Source: Burkholderiaceae bacterium
GTDB lineage: Bacteria; Pseudomonadota; Gammaproteobacteria; Burkholderiales; Burkholderiaceae_C
Assembly: GCA_913776825.1 (NCBI GenBank)
Contig: CAJYPV010000018.1
Span: 434,001 to 498,000, forward strand
DNA length: 64,000 nt
Reading direction: 5' to 3'
Shown: positions 37,094 to 47,025 of the stretch, one piece after another
Position numbering within the stretch: position 1 is the first letter of the stretch
Layout: each line of letters opens with the position of its first letter
Notes under the pieces: generated by a model
Seen by the model: the letters and a program-made list of their open reading frames with translations, nothing else
Database searches by the model: none
What the model was told of the DNA's origin: nothing
Made by a program: the position numbers and the translations under genes

Positions 37094-40000
37094 TCACAGG
37101 CTGTTGGGGCAGGAGAACTGGGTCAGCTCCGGCAGACGGAACGGATTGCGCACGCTGCTGGCAGTGACCTCGAACACGGCCTTGCGGCCATCCACATCGA
37201 AGGTCACGCGGAAGCGCTCCGGCGCATTCGTGCTTTCCATCTTCACGCGGTCGAACAGGCGGAACAAGGCCCAGGGACCATCGTTGACCATGCCCGACGA
37301 GCCATTCGCGCTGGCCGGGCTGACCTGCACCCGCACCTGCGAGCTGCCGCGCGGACCCGGCCATTGCACCGACATCGGAATTTGCGGCCCATGCGCATAA
37401 CGGACGATCTGGCCATCCACATCCAGGATGAATTGCTGGATGGTGGTGTCCATCTCCACCGGCTTGAAATCCAGCCGCAGCGACGGCGAGCCGCCGCTGG
37501 GGAAGAAGGTCTCGCGGATCACCGCCGCCCGCTGGAACTGCGGCAGCGTGCCGGCGTCCGCGCCCAGCGGCGTGCCTTCCACCGCCCGGAACTTCCACGG
37601 GCGGGTGGTGGTGTCGACATACGGCGCCAGCTTCTGCTGGAACAGCTGATCGATCTTGCCGTTGGGACCGAACAGCATCGCGAAGTCCGCCTGCGTGGCG
37701 TCCCGCGACGAATTGCGGTCGAGCGGATAACGCCCGGCAACGGCCTGCTGGCAGAACTCGCCGACTTGCGAGCGCACCTCCTGGCCCAGCGTCTGACGCA
37801 TCGCGCCCTGCGACACCCGCGAGCTGCTGTTGGACAGGTCATCCAGCATGGTGCGCAAGGGCAGCGGCATGCGGGCGGCCTCGGCCTTCAACCGATTCGG
37901 CACCGGCGAGGGCGGCGGTGCGGAGCCGCCCTTCAGCGCGGTTTCCGCCGCATTCAGCATCAGGTTGGCCTCGCCGATCAGCGACAGCGTGTCATCCAGC
38001 GGCGACTTGCCACCGCCCGGCGGCGGCGTGACCAACTGGCGCAAACCGACGAAGCGGTCATCCACGATCGCTTCCAGCCGCTGCGCATTGGCCGCGTTCG
38101 GATCCGGATTGCCCGGCTTGCCGGCAAACACATTGGCGATCTTGTCGCGCGATTGCTGCAGCAGGTCACCGGCCCGTTGCTGTGCCTGCTCGATCGCATT
38201 GCCGCCACTGGCCAGCGTGGTCTCGCGCGAGATGGCTTTCAGCAGCGGCGGCAGCGGGCTGTCCGGCGCGGACAGCAGCCGCGAGCGCTCCACCGATTGC
38301 GTCACCGAGGTCATTGGCAGCAGCCGCACATCGTTCAGGAAGCCTTCCCAGGTCGAGGCGTAATCGGTCAGGTACAGCCGACGCACCTCATCCACCAGCG
38401 GCCCGTTGGCGCGCACCAGCGAGGCCGCGTCCTTCGGCGCATCCTGCACGCCCAGCACCCAGGATTGCTCCGAAGCCAGCTGCTCCGCCGCCTGGCCCAC
38501 CTTGGGCTGGAAGCCGCGCAGATAGCCATCCCGCGAATACAGCCCGGGCACGCCGGAGGTGAGCGGCGCGCCGCTGGCGCGGGTGAAGACCAGCGCCGCG
38601 TTGTGGCCGGCGGCGCGGCTGATGGTGAACTCCGGGAAGTCGCTGCCCAGGCCCTGCGCCTTCAACCGGTTGTAGACGCGCTGCGGCAGCGGCAGGGTGG
38701 CCAATTGATTGCGGGTGGCCTTGAGCAGCGCCTCGTCCTGCGGCAGCGGCGACGCGACGCCGCCCTGCGCCAGCAAGGCGTCCAGATGCTGGCTCAGCGC
38801 GGCGCGCTGCTCCGGCGTCAGCTCACGGCGGGAGACTTCCCAATCCGTCTGCACATGCTGCTTCAGCGCGTCCGCATCGAAGTGCGCCGGGTCATGCAGC
38901 ATGACGTAGGCCTTCAGCGCTTCATACAGCGTCTCCGGCGTCTGCGTGCCCTGGCGCAGTTGCTCTTCCAGCCGCAGCATCAAGCGCGGCAGCAAGGCAT
39001 CGGCCAGCATGCGTTGGTAAGCGGCACGGGCCGCGCTGTCGAGCTTCTTGCCCTGGAACAGGCCCATGCGCAGCGACCACGGCGTCTCGCCGCCGACGCT
39101 GGCCAAGGCGCGGGTCGCTTCCAGCGCTGGAGCGATCGGCAGGATGTCCGGCGTGGCCCGATTCGGCGTGGACTGCAGCAGCTCGCGCACCTGTTCGGTC
39201 CGGGCCGACACATCGGCCACATAGCGGCGGTTGTTGACGTAACTCAGCGTCCAGGCGGAGATCAATCCCAGCCCGATCACCCCCACCGCCGCATAACCGG
39301 CGATCGCCAGGCCATTGCGCTGACGCTCCCAGCGGCGGTTGGTGCCGCCCAGACCGGCTTCGGCGAAGACGACTTCGCTCAGCAGGCGGTTCAGGAAGTA
39401 GCTGCGGCCACTGGACTGATTGGGCGCCAGTACCGCGTTCTCGAGTCGATAGCTGCGGGCCACCGAGCCCAGCACCCGGTCGATCGGCGTGCCTTCCTGC
39501 GTGCCGCTGACGAAGTAGACGCCGCGCAGCAGCGGCTGCGCTTCATACGGGGAGGGTGCGAACACGCCTTCCAGGAACTCGGCCAGCACCTGACGCAGGC
39601 TGGCGAACTGGGCCGGGAAACCATAGATGCGGGCACGGCGCTGGGCATCGCGCTCCGCCTGCAGCCGGTCGATCAGGCCGTCCAGCAGCCGCTGGGCCAG
39701 GGCATCGAATTCACCGCTGAAGCCGGCCAGCGGCTCCTGGGTCTCGCGCTTGAAGGTGAAGCCCCAGGGCGCGGCGCGCTGGTCCTTGTCCACCGTGGCG
39801 AAGTAGTCCATGAAGCCGGCCAGCAGGTCGACCTTGGTCACCAGCAGATAGATCGGGAAACGGATGTCCAGATCCTTGTGCAGCTCCTGCACCCGGGCGC
39901 GCACCGTGGCGGCATGCTGGGCGCGTTCGGCCGGCGTGCGCGCCAGCAGGTCGGAGACCGACACCGTCACCAGCGCGCCATTGAGCGGCTGACGCGGCCG

Positions 40001-40663
40001 CGAACGGCGCAGCATCTGCAGGAAGCCGCTCCAGGTCGCCTTGTCGTTGCCCGGGTCGCTGTCCTGGGTGGTGAAGCGGCCGGCGGTGTCGATCAGCACC
40101 GCCTGGTCGGTGAACCACCAGTCGCAATGACGGGTGCCGCCGACGCCGCGGATCGCGACATCGCCCATCTGATCCGCCAGCGGGAATTGCAGGCCGCTGT
40201 GGCGCAACGCGGTGGTCTTGCCCGAGCCGGGCGCGCCGATGATCAGGTACCAGGGCAGTTCATAGAGATATCGGCCGCCGAGTCGCGCCGCCAGGCCCTT
40301 GACCTTGCCGCTGGCGCCGAAGCGGGCGCGCTGCAGGGTCAGCATGGCCTGCTGGAAGCGCTCGCGCACCGCGATCATGTCGGGGCTTTCGCGCTCGGCA
40401 GCATCACCGGCCGGGGCCTGGATCAGCTGGTTCACCACGGCGGCATTGCCGCGCTGGGCGCGCCAGCGGCTCCAGGCCACCAGGCCGGCCACGATCAGGA
40501 ACAGCACGCCGATGGTGATCCAGCGCGAGGCCTCGGTCTCCAGCGGACGACGCTCGCCGATGGCGACCAGCGGCCCGACGATCCAGATCACCAGCGCGAC
40601 GGCCAGAAACAGGACCGCCAGCAGCACCCACCGGTTGAAGATCCAACCCAGAATCCGCTTCAT
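37094..40663 (-). CDS. tssM: T6SS membrane-complex protein TssM (IcmF)
   Basis: 1189 aa, of usual length. Two N-terminal membrane helices (~10-30, ~48-65), a Walker A G-A-P-G-S-G-K-T (143-150) preceded by Y-E-L-P-W-Y-L-I-I, a third membrane helix (~455-480), and a long periplasmic part ending in the conserved beta C-terminus. It spans the inner membrane, binds TssL and TssJ, and has an ATP/GTP-binding cytoplasmic domain. Its start overlaps the tssL stop (ATGA). Confidence 0.96.
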   Translation of the reverse strand: MKRILGWIFNRWVLLAVLFLAVALVIWIVGPLVAIGERRPLETEASRWITIGVLFLIVAGLVAWSRWRAQRGNAAVVNQLIQAPAGDAAERESPDMIAVRERFQQAMLTLQRARFGASGKVKGLAARLGGRYLYELPWYLIIGAPGSGKTTALRHSGLQFPLADQMGDVAIRGVGGTRHCDWWFTDQAVLIDTAGRFTTQDSDPGNDKATWSGFLQMLRRSRPRQPLNGALVTVSVSDLLARTPAERAQHAATVRARVQELHKDLDIRFPIYLLVTKVDLLAGFMDYFATVDKDQRAAPWGFTFKRETQEPLAGFSGEFDALAQRLLDGLIDRLQAERDAQRRARIYGFPAQFASLRQVLAEFLEGVFAPSPYEAQPLLRGVYFVSGTQEGTPIDRVLGSVARSYRLENAVLAPNQSSGRSYFLNRLLSEVVFAEAGLGGTNRRWERQRNGLAIAGYAAVGVIGLGLISAWTLSYVNNRRYVADVSARTEQVRELLQSTPNRATPDILPIAPALEATRALASVGGETPWSLRMGLFQGKKLDSAARAAYQRMLADALLPRLMLRLEEQLRQGTQTPETLYEALKAYVMLHDPAHFDADALKQHVQTDWEVSRRELTPEQRAALSQHLDALLAQGGVASPLPQDEALLKATRNQLATLPLPQRVYNRLKAQGLGSDFPEFTISRAAGHNAALVFTRASGAPLTSGVPGLYSRDGYLRGFQPKVGQAAEQLASEQSWVLGVQDAPKDAASLVRANGPLVDEVRRLYLTDYASTWEGFLNDVRLLPMTSVTQSVERSRLLSAPDSPLPPLLKAISRETTLASGGNAIEQAQQRAGDLLQQSRDKIANVFAGKPGNPDPNAANAQRLEAIVDDRFVGLRQLVTPPPGGGKSPLDDTLSLIGEANLMLNAAETALKGGSAPPPSPVPNRLKAEAARMPLPLRTMLDDLSNSSSRVSQGAMRQTLGQEVRSQVGEFCQQAVAGRYPLDRNSSRDATQADFAMLFGPNGKIDQLFQQKLAPYVDTTTRPWKFRAVEGTPLGADAGTLPQFQRAAVIRETFFPSGGSPSLRLDFKPVEMDTTIQQFILDVDGQIVRYAHGPQIPMSVQWPGPRGSSQVRVQVSPASANGSSGMVNDGPWALFRLFDRVKMESTNAPERFRVTFDVDGRKAVFEVTASSVRNPFRLPELTQFSCPNSL

Positions 40664-41994
40664 CGTGCCGCTCCGCTGGCCGAGCTCGACGCACCCGCAT
40701 CGGGTCGGCCCATGATCATCAGACTGATTTCGACGCGCCGGTTCAAGGCGCGGTTGGCCGGGCTGTCGTTGGGCGCCAGCGGCTCGCCATCGGCGCGGCC
40801 TTCCGAACGCACCCGTTCCGGCGCGACCTGATGCGCCACCAGCAGCTCACGCACCGTGTGGGCCCGTTCTTCCGACAGATGCCAGTTGGACGGGAAACGG
40901 GCGGTGCGGATCGGTGTGTTGTCGCTGTGGCCGGTCACGATCACCGTGCCCTGGACCTGCGACAGCGCTTCGGCGATGCGCACCATCAGCGGCTCGCGTT
41001 CCGGCGCGAGCGCCGCGCTGGCTGGCGCGAACAGGCCGTCGCCGCGCAGGGTGACGACGCTGCGATCGACTTCATCCCGCACCGTCACCAGACCGGCCTT
41101 GATGTCCGACTGCAGGAACTGCGCCAGACGCGGCTTGGCCGCCGGCGGCGGTGGCGCCACGACCGGCGGCGTCAGGCGCAGCGACTGGATCTGGCCGAAC
41201 ACCGGATCGGAACGCTCCGCCAGCGACAGCGTGAAGAACAGATAGATCGCCGCCAGCACCAGCGTGGTGACCGCGGCGGTCGCGGCCAGCGGCAGCCAGC
41301 CGATGTGGCGGCGCTGCTTGAGCGCTTCCACCTGCCAGTGCTGGGCGAGCGCGGGCGCGTAATCGCCGCGCTGTTGCTTGAGGATCTGCGCCAGCCGGTC
41401 GCGCACCGCTTCCAGTTGGGCGCGGCCGTTGTCGATGACGCGGTAGCGGCCTTCGAAGCCCAGCGTCAGCGCGGCATAGATCAGTTCCAGCAGATCGCGG
41501 TTGGCATCGGGCTTTTCCGCCAGACGGGCCATCAGCTGGAAGACCTTCTCGCCGCCCCAGGTCTCGTTGTGGAACATCGACAGCAGGCTGTGGCGGGCCC
41601 ACACGCCGGAGCCGCCCCAGGGTGTGTCGGCGGCGGCCTCGTCGATCATGGTGCACAGCACATAGCGGGTCGCCATGATGCGCTCGGGCGGGATGCCGGC
41701 GTTGGTCGCCTGCGTGGCGAAATCGCGCACGCCTTGGGCCAGCTGATTGCGCAGCGCGGCCGGATCGTCCACGCGCCGGGTGCCGCGCAGTTGCGGCACC
41801 AGCAGCAGCAGGCGGTTGGCCAGCGAGAGCAGGGGATTCAGGCCTTGCGCCGCTTCGCCCGACTCCGGGTCGGCCGGCGAGTCGCCGCCGGGCTGCGGAC
41901 GCGGGGGCGTCCCGGCACCACCGGGGCGAGGCTTGATGAAGGTGCGCTGGTCGTCGAAGCCCGCGAAGGGGTCATTGAGCGCGGAGGGGTCCAT
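40660..41994 (-). CDS. tssL: T6SS protein TssL (DotU) with C-terminal OmpA domain
   Basis: 444 aa. The DotU domain (~60-230) shows Y-V-L-C-T-M-I-D-E-A, N-E-T-W-G-G-E-K-V-F and L-G-F-E-G-R-Y-R-V. A single membrane helix (~236-260) leads to a periplasmic OmpA-like peptidoglycan-binding domain (V-T-G-H-S-D-N-T-P-I, N-W-H-L-S-E-E-R-A), so this is the extended TssL form that anchors the complex to the cell wall. It lies 89 bases after tssK. Confidence 0.95.
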   Translation of the reverse strand: MDPSALNDPFAGFDDQRTFIKPRPGGAGTPPRPQPGGDSPADPESGEAAQGLNPLLSLANRLLLLVPQLRGTRRVDDPAALRNQLAQGVRDFATQATNAGIPPERIMATRYVLCTMIDEAAADTPWGGSGVWARHSLLSMFHNETWGGEKVFQLMARLAEKPDANRDLLELIYAALTLGFEGRYRVIDNGRAQLEAVRDRLAQILKQQRGDYAPALAQHWQVEALKQRRHIGWLPLAATAAVTTLVLAAIYLFFTLSLAERSDPVFGQIQSLRLTPPVVAPPPPAAKPRLAQFLQSDIKAGLVTVRDEVDRSVVTLRGDGLFAPASAALAPEREPLMVRIAEALSQVQGTVIVTGHSDNTPIRTARFPSNWHLSEERAHTVRELLVAHQVAPERVRSEGRADGEPLAPNDSPANRALNRRVEISLMIMGRPDAGASSSASGAAR

Positions 41995-42083
41995 GCCGGC
42001 TCCCGAGGGTTACTGTCGAATCGTTCGAGGGAACAGCCGGGCGGCGGTGACCGTGGGTCCCGCGCCGGCCTTCAAATGCATTG

Positions 42084-43418
42084 CTACTGCCGGATGGCCC
42101 ACAGCTCGAGTTCCAGGCCGGGGAAATCGCCCGCCACATGCAAGGCCAGGCTGCCGCTGCGCTCCAGTTGCTTCCACAGCTCGCCACCCCGATCCAGCTC
42201 GAAATAATGGAAGCCCGCATGGAACGGCAGCTGACGCGGCGCCACCGGCAACGAGCGCAGCGCGATGCCGGGCAGTTGCAGGTTCACCAGGTCGCGGATC
42301 TTGTCGACCGGGCCGAGCTTGGACTGGGCCGGGAAGCGCTGGCGCAGCTGTTCCGCCGCAATCTGCGCATTGACCGCCAGCACGAAACTGGCGCTGCGCA
42401 GCAGGTCGGGATCGCCCACCACCGCGGTGCGCACGCCATGGGTGCGGTCGATCAGATCGATCTGCAGCGCATTGCGCTCCAGCACCACCGACAGCATCCG
42501 GCGCAGGTCGTCCAGCACCGGCGCGAAGCTGCCGCGCAGGTCGTCATGGCGATAGAGCGGATAGTCCGATGCGAGGCGGTTGTCGCTGACGAAGGTCGCC
42601 AGGTCGCCGGCCAGTTGCAGGCAATCGCGGTGCAGCTGTTCCGGATGGACATGCGGCGACGCCGCCTGCTGGCGGAACAGAGGATCGGCGCGGTTGAGCG
42701 CCTGCAGCATCAGGAAGTCGGCCAGTTCGGAGACGCCGTTGCCCATCTGCCCCATGCGCGAGGCCAGCAACTGCGCCCGCTGGCGAATCAGGCCGCTGAG
42801 CAGCGACGCCATCGCGGCCAACTGGCCGCTGGCATCCAGCCGGGTCTGCGGTGCGATGTAGGACGTGTCCAGCACCACCTGCTGGTCGGCACGCCGCTCG
42901 GCCACTCGGGCCACGCCCAGCGCCGCATAACCGTCATGCAGCTCGCGCGCCGGCAGCAGCCGCAGGCTGAGTGCGCCGGTCTGCACCGGCTCGGGCTCAT
43001 CGCCGGCATTGGTGACGTCCCGCAGGTCGTGGTCGATGACCTGGTAGCGATGCAGTTCGCTGCCGTCGCTGCCGCCAAAGGCGACCTGGTTGGTGCCGGG
43101 CCGTGCGATCGGCGCGGCCAGGTAGACGATTTCACCCTTCAAGTCGGCCGGCACGTCGAGCGGCGCCAGGGCGGCGTCGCCTTGCGGCATCTGGAAGGGC
43201 GTGCCGTCGGGCAGCACGCCGCTGGCGCGCAGCAGGCCGAGCCGGCCGATGGACAGCAGCGATTCATCGAGCACCAGCTCGGTGAATCCCCAGCCATGCG
43301 GCGCGAGCGCGCGCACACGCATGTCCACCAGGTGTTCCAGGTAACGGGTTTCCTGCTGGAAGTGATGGGGCAGCAGGAACATGCCCTGCGACCAGATGAC
43401 CTTGCTGTGCCAGCTCAC
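42084..43418 (-). CDS. tssK: T6SS baseplate protein TssK
   Basis: 444 aa from GTG 43418, overlapping the tssJ stop. The N-terminal V-I-W-S-Q-G-M-F-L-L-P-H-H-F-Q-Q is the family signature; L-D-E-S-L-L and L-V-N-L-Q-L-P-G-I-A-L follow. TssK is the trimeric adaptor between the baseplate and the TssJLM membrane complex. Confidence 0.95.
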   Translation of the reverse strand: MSWHSKVIWSQGMFLLPHHFQQETRYLEHLVDMRVRALAPHGWGFTELVLDESLLSIGRLGLLRASGVLPDGTPFQMPQGDAALAPLDVPADLKGEIVYLAAPIARPGTNQVAFGGSDGSELHRYQVIDHDLRDVTNAGDEPEPVQTGALSLRLLPARELHDGYAALGVARVAERRADQQVVLDTSYIAPQTRLDASGQLAAMASLLSGLIRQRAQLLASRMGQMGNGVSELADFLMLQALNRADPLFRQQAASPHVHPEQLHRDCLQLAGDLATFVSDNRLASDYPLYRHDDLRGSFAPVLDDLRRMLSVVLERNALQIDLIDRTHGVRTAVVGDPDLLRSASFVLAVNAQIAAEQLRQRFPAQSKLGPVDKIRDLVNLQLPGIALRSLPVAPRQLPFHAGFHYFELDRGGELWKQLERSGSLALHVAGDFPGLELELWAIRQ

Positions 43419-43936
43419 GGTTTTTCGACGGTCGCGCTCACCGACAGCTCGTCGGCCTTGATGGTGATCTTCTGCTTCTGGCCGACCTGCACCGGCGTGA
43501 CCGCGCGCCAGTTGGCGCGTTCCAGGTCGCGGTAGGCGGCGAAGACCGCGATGAAGCGGGTCTCCGGCTGCAGCGTCTTGTTGTAGGGGCGGGATTCGCC
43601 GGGCGCGAGGGTCAGTTCCTCGCGGGTCACCACATCGGCGCCCAGCTCGGCCTGGTCACGCTGATAGAGCGAGACGAAATCGGCCGAGTTGAAGGCGGTG
43701 GCCGTCTTCAGCTCATACACCCGCACCAGCAGCGGCGAGGGCCGCTGATTGACGCTGGGATTGATCTTGGCGGTCGCCTGGATGGCGCCGCTCACCTGGG
43801 TGGGCTTCGGGCCGCCCATGCCCATCATCGAGCAGCCGGTGAGCGCCAGCGCCACGATCGCCGCGGCGGCCAACGCCGCCATCACCGACCGTCCCGACAC
43901 TCTGAGTCCGCTGAGTCCGCTGAGTCCCATTCCCAT
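43415..43936 (-). CDS. tssJ: T6SS outer-membrane lipoprotein TssJ
   Basis: 173 aa from ATG 43936 (ATG 43930 possible). The signal peptide ends in a lipobox (L-T-G-C, Cys35). R-P-S-P-L-L-V-R-V-Y-E-L-K and F-x-S-A-D-F-V-S-L-Y are family landmarks of this transthyretin-like fold. It anchors TssM to the outer membrane. It is the first gene of the leftward tssJKLM-tagF run. The N-terminal codons include a short repeat that reads G-L-S-G-L-S-G-L. Confidence 0.93.
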   Translation of the reverse strand: MGMGLSGLSGLRVSGRSVMAALAAAAIVALALTGCSMMGMGGPKPTQVSGAIQATAKINPSVNQRPSPLLVRVYELKTATAFNSADFVSLYQRDQAELGADVVTREELTLAPGESRPYNKTLQPETRFIAVFAAYRDLERANWRAVTPVQVGQKQKITIKADELSVSATVEKP

Positions 43937-44182
43937 GGCCGTCCAAACCTATTTGTTGATTGGGCGGAAGAATAGCCAGCGAGGGCCCGTCGGGGTGGTG
44001 ACTTAGGTAACTCGGCGGCGCCGGGACGGCCATTCCGACGCCCCGGGAGGCCCGGAACGCCCGCATCCGGGGGGATCGGGCGGCCCGTCGACCGTCCGTC
44101 GACTGGGCGGCGGAGCGGCGCGACCACGCGACACGGCCCGCTCGTCGGGCGCGGTCACGTCAGGTCAGGTCAGGCGCTCGGC

Positions 44183-45238
44183 TCAGTCCGCGCTGAATCG
44201 GTGCAGCGTCCGGCTGCGGTAGGTCTCACCCGGACGCAGCACGGTGGACGGCCAGTCGGCGCTGGCGGCATGGTGCGGCGAATTGGGCGCATGCTGGGTT
44301 TCCAGGCACAGGCCGTCGCTCTGGCGATAGCTCGCGCCGTCGGCGCCGGTGAGGCTGCCGTCCAGGAAATTGCCGGAATAGAACTGCAGACCGGGCTCGG
44401 TGGTCAGCACCTCCAGGCGCCGACCCGACGCCGGATCGCGCAGCCGCGCGGCCAGACGCAGGTCGCCGTCCATCGGCGCATCCAGCAGCCAGTGGTGGTC
44501 ATAACCCTTGGCGCGCTGCAGTTGCGGATGGGCCTGGCGGATGCGCGACCCGATCACCTGCGGCGTGCGGAAATCGAAAGGCGTGCCGGCGACGTCCGCG
44601 ATCGCGGTCGGGATCATCCCGTCATCGACCTCGCAGTAGCGGCTGGCGGGCAGCAGCAGCTCATGGTCCAGCACCGAGCCGTGACCGGCCAGGTTGAAGT
44701 AATCGTGATGCGTCAGATTGACCACGGTCGGGCGGTCGGTGGTGGCTTCGTACTCGATCAGCCAATCCTGATCGCCGACCAGGCGGTAGCGCACCGTGGC
44801 CCGCAGCCGGCCCGGAAATCCTTGATCGCCATGCGGGCTGTCCAGGCGCAGGCACAGCACGCCGTCGTCCTCCGGCTCGACCTGCCACAGCAACTTGCCG
44901 AAGCCGCCCACGCCCCCATGCAGGCAGTTGCTGCCGTCGTTGGCGCTGAGGGTGTGGCGCTCGCCATCGAGTCGGAAGGCCGCCTCGGCGATGCGATTGC
45001 CGTAGCGCCCCACGATCACGCCGAAATGTGGATTGCGCAGCACATAGTCGTTGAGGGTGGGCAGGTTGAGCACCACGTTGGCGACCTGGCCGCGGGCATC
45101 CGGCACCTCGAGCCGGCTGACCAGCCCGCCCAGCGACAGCACCGACATCCGCAGCCCGCGGCCGGTGTCCATCGTGTATTCATGAACCGGGCGACCGTCC
45201 GGCAGATGGCCGATGGCGCGACGTTGGATGGGGCGCAT
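44183..45238 (-). CDS. galM: Aldose 1-epimerase (GalM-like mutarotase)
   Basis: 351 aa from ATG 45238; a longer frame exists but its first 71 residues overlap the upstream gene. Family motifs: G-G-L-V-S-R-L, G-R-Y-G-N-R-I, T-H-H-D-Y-F-N-L (catalytic His region) and T-E-P-G-L-Q-F-Y-S-G-N-F-L (catalytic Glu). It interconverts sugar anomers and so feeds the dehydrogenase of the same operon. It is the last gene of the leftward SDR / SMP-30 / galM unit (10-base gap). Confidence 0.92.
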   Translation of the reverse strand: MRPIQRRAIGHLPDGRPVHEYTMDTGRGLRMSVLSLGGLVSRLEVPDARGQVANVVLNLPTLNDYVLRNPHFGVIVGRYGNRIAEAAFRLDGERHTLSANDGSNCLHGGVGGFGKLLWQVEPEDDGVLCLRLDSPHGDQGFPGRLRATVRYRLVGDQDWLIEYEATTDRPTVVNLTHHDYFNLAGHGSVLDHELLLPASRYCEVDDGMIPTAIADVAGTPFDFRTPQVIGSRIRQAHPQLQRAKGYDHHWLLDAPMDGDLRLAARLRDPASGRRLEVLTTEPGLQFYSGNFLDGSLTGADGASYRQSDGLCLETQHAPNSPHHAASADWPSTVLRPGETYRSRTLHRFSAD

Positions 45239-45248
45239 GGGCGAGACC

Positions 45249-46163
45249 TCAGCGGGTGACGAAGCGGTGGGCAGGGCGGCCGCGGTGGCCGTGCGGATCC
45301 AGCTCGAACACGGCACCGGCCAGCGCTTCATGCTCGCACTGCTTGCGCGCGGTGGTGACGAACAGCCGGTCCAGCGCCGGCCCGCCGAACACCGGACAGG
45401 TCGGTTGCGACGCCGGCAGCGGCAGGCGCAAGGTCTCGCGGCCTTGGGCATCGAAGCGGATCACGCAGCCGTCGCCCCAGATCGAGGACCAGATGCCGCC
45501 CTCGGTGTCCACCGTCGCGCCGTCGGGCTCGCCGCCGTCCATCGGCAACTGCACGAAGACCCGCCGCTCGCCGAGACGGCCATCGGCGTGATAGTCCAGC
45601 GCCCAGATCGTGCGGGTGGGTGAATCGGTGTAGTAGAGCGTCCGGCCGTCCGGGCTGAAGTTCAACGAGTTGCCGACGATCGCGGGCGGCAGCGGCAGCC
45701 GCTCCACCTTCAGGCCGCGACCGAAGCCCACGCCGGCGATCTCCGCGCGGTAATAGCCGCCCACCGCAGCGCCGTGCGGATTGAACATGCCGAAGATGAA
45801 TCGCCCCTGCGGATCGCAGCGCCCATCGTTGATGCGGGTGCGCGGCTCATCAGCCTCGACGGGCGTGAGCGGACCGATCTCACCGGTCTCCAGATCGAAG
45901 AGCGCGACGCCGGAGCCCAGGCCCAGCAGCAGCTCGCCGGGTTGGTCACACAGCGCGAAGCTGCCCAGCGGCTCCGGCAGGGTCCAGTGGGTGAGGGCGC
46001 CATCGGCGGCGCGCCACCGCGACAGGCGATGGCTGTCGATGTCGGTCCAGAACAGCGCCTGCTCGCGGTCGCACCACAGCGCGCATTCGCCGAGGCGCTC
46101 GCGGCAGTCGATGTGGACGCGCGCGTCGCCGACGCCGGCCTTCGGCGGCGTCAGCGGGCTCAT
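45249..46163 (-). CDS. SMP-30/gluconolactonase-family sugar lactonase
   Basis: 304 aa from ATG 46163, which overlaps the SDR stop (ATGA). It is a six-bladed-propeller lactonase with the metal ligands in place: G-E-C-A-L-W (Glu), R-I-N-D-G-R-C-D (Asn), G-N-S-L-N-F-S-P-D-G (Asn) and E-P-D-G-A-T-V-D (Asp). In this cluster it should hydrolyse L-arabinono-lactone, made by the SDR enzyme, to L-arabonate. The specific substrate is inferred from the araD-like gene. Confidence 0.9.
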   Translation of the reverse strand: MSPLTPPKAGVGDARVHIDCRERLGECALWCDREQALFWTDIDSHRLSRWRAADGALTHWTLPEPLGSFALCDQPGELLLGLGSGVALFDLETGEIGPLTPVEADEPRTRINDGRCDPQGRFIFGMFNPHGAAVGGYYRAEIAGVGFGRGLKVERLPLPPAIVGNSLNFSPDGRTLYYTDSPTRTIWALDYHADGRLGERRVFVQLPMDGGEPDGATVDTEGGIWSSIWGDGCVIRFDAQGRETLRLPLPASQPTCPVFGGPALDRLFVTTARKQCEHEALAGAVFELDPHGHRGRPAHRFVTR

Positions 46164-46915
46164 GCCCAGCCTCCATCGACGATGTAGTCCTGCGCGCTGC
46201 ACATCGCGCTGTCATCGGCGGCCAGGAACAGCGCCATCGCCGCGATGTGTTCGGGCATCAGCGGACGCTTGAGGCACTGGTTGGCGTCGATCTCCTTCTT
46301 GGTCTCGTCATTGACCCAGAGCTGCAACTGCTTTTCGGTCATCACCCAGCCCGGCACCAGCGTGTTGACGCGGATGTTGAACGGACCCAGGTCGCGGGCC
46401 AGCGAGCGGGTCAGGCCTTGCACGCCCGCCTTGGAGGTGGTGTAGGCCGCCATGCCGCCCTGCATCAGCATCCAGCTGAAGGAGCCGAAGTTGATGATCG
46501 AGCCGCCGCCCAGCTGCTTCATGTCGGGCACCAGCGCCTGAGCCGCGAAGAACTGGTGGCGGATGTTGACCGCGATGGCCGAATCCCAGAACTCCGGCGT
46601 CACGGTTTCCAGCGCATGGCGCTTGTCGTTGGCCGCGTTGTTGAGCAGCGCACCGAAGGGGCCGCCGAGCGTGGTCCGCAGCTGGTCGATGGCGGCGCGC
46701 AACTGGGCGATGTCGGTCAGATCGGCCGCCACGAAGGCACTGCCCGGCGTGCGGGCGGCAAGGGCCTGGCCGGCCTCCGCGGCGATGTCGATGAAGCCGA
46801 CCCGCGCGCCCTGCGCGGCGAAGGCCTCGACCAGCGTCGCGCCGATGCCGGTGGCGCCGCCGGTGATGAGCACGCGGCGGTCCCGCAGGCTGGGATAGCT
46901 TGCGCTGAGGGTCAT
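46160..46915 (-). CDS. SDR-family sugar 1-dehydrogenase
   Basis: 251 aa; GGAGA six bases upstream of ATG 46915. It is a classical SDR: T-G-G-A-T-G-I-G (18-25), N-N-A-A-N, a catalytic Ser (G-S-F-S-W) and A-Y-T-T-S-K. The C-terminal Y-I-V-D-G-G-W-A is usual. Context points to L-arabinose (and perhaps D-galactose) oxidation to the lactone in the periplasm-independent oxidative route. It is the first gene of the leftward operon, divergent from araD. Confidence 0.88.
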   Translation of the reverse strand: MTLSASYPSLRDRRVLITGGATGIGATLVEAFAAQGARVGFIDIAAEAGQALAARTPGSAFVAADLTDIAQLRAAIDQLRTTLGGPFGALLNNAANDKRHALETVTPEFWDSAIAVNIRHQFFAAQALVPDMKQLGGGSIINFGSFSWMLMQGGMAAYTTSKAGVQGLTRSLARDLGPFNIRVNTLVPGWVMTEKQLQLWVNDETKKEIDANQCLKRPLMPEHIAAMALFLAADDSAMCSAQDYIVDGGWA

Positions 46916-46945
46916 GTCTTGTCTCCGAAGATGTGGCGGGATTCT

Positions 46946-46960
46946 ATTAGTCAGACTAAT
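46946..46960. promoter_or_regulatory. Palindromic operator candidate 1, divergent sugar promoters
   Basis: ATTAGTCAGACTAAT is a perfect inverted repeat (7-base arms, one central base), 31 bases before the SDR start. Its core A-G-T-N3-A-C-T recurs in the second palindrome at 47011-47025. This form suits a dimeric GntR/FadR-family regulator such as the one encoded at 49649. Confidence 0.65.
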
Positions 46961-47010
46961 TCGCAGGTGTCACTGGGATGATCTAGGGTTTTCACGGATT
47001 CGATCCACAA

Positions 47011-47025
47011 TAAAGTAATACTTTA
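47011..47025. promoter_or_regulatory. Palindromic operator candidate 2, divergent sugar promoters
   Basis: TAAAGTAATACTTTA is a perfect inverted repeat with the same A-G-T-N3-A-C-T core, centred 65 bases from the first palindrome and about 75 bases before araD. It is A+T-rich in a GC-rich background and may overlap a promoter. Confidence 0.6.

Noticed and set aside
36569-40831. 1420-codon plus-strand open frame
   Set aside because: It is the antisense shadow of tssM and tagF in GC-rich DNA; its product is Arg/His/Gln-rich without motifs, whereas the minus strand encodes clear TssM.
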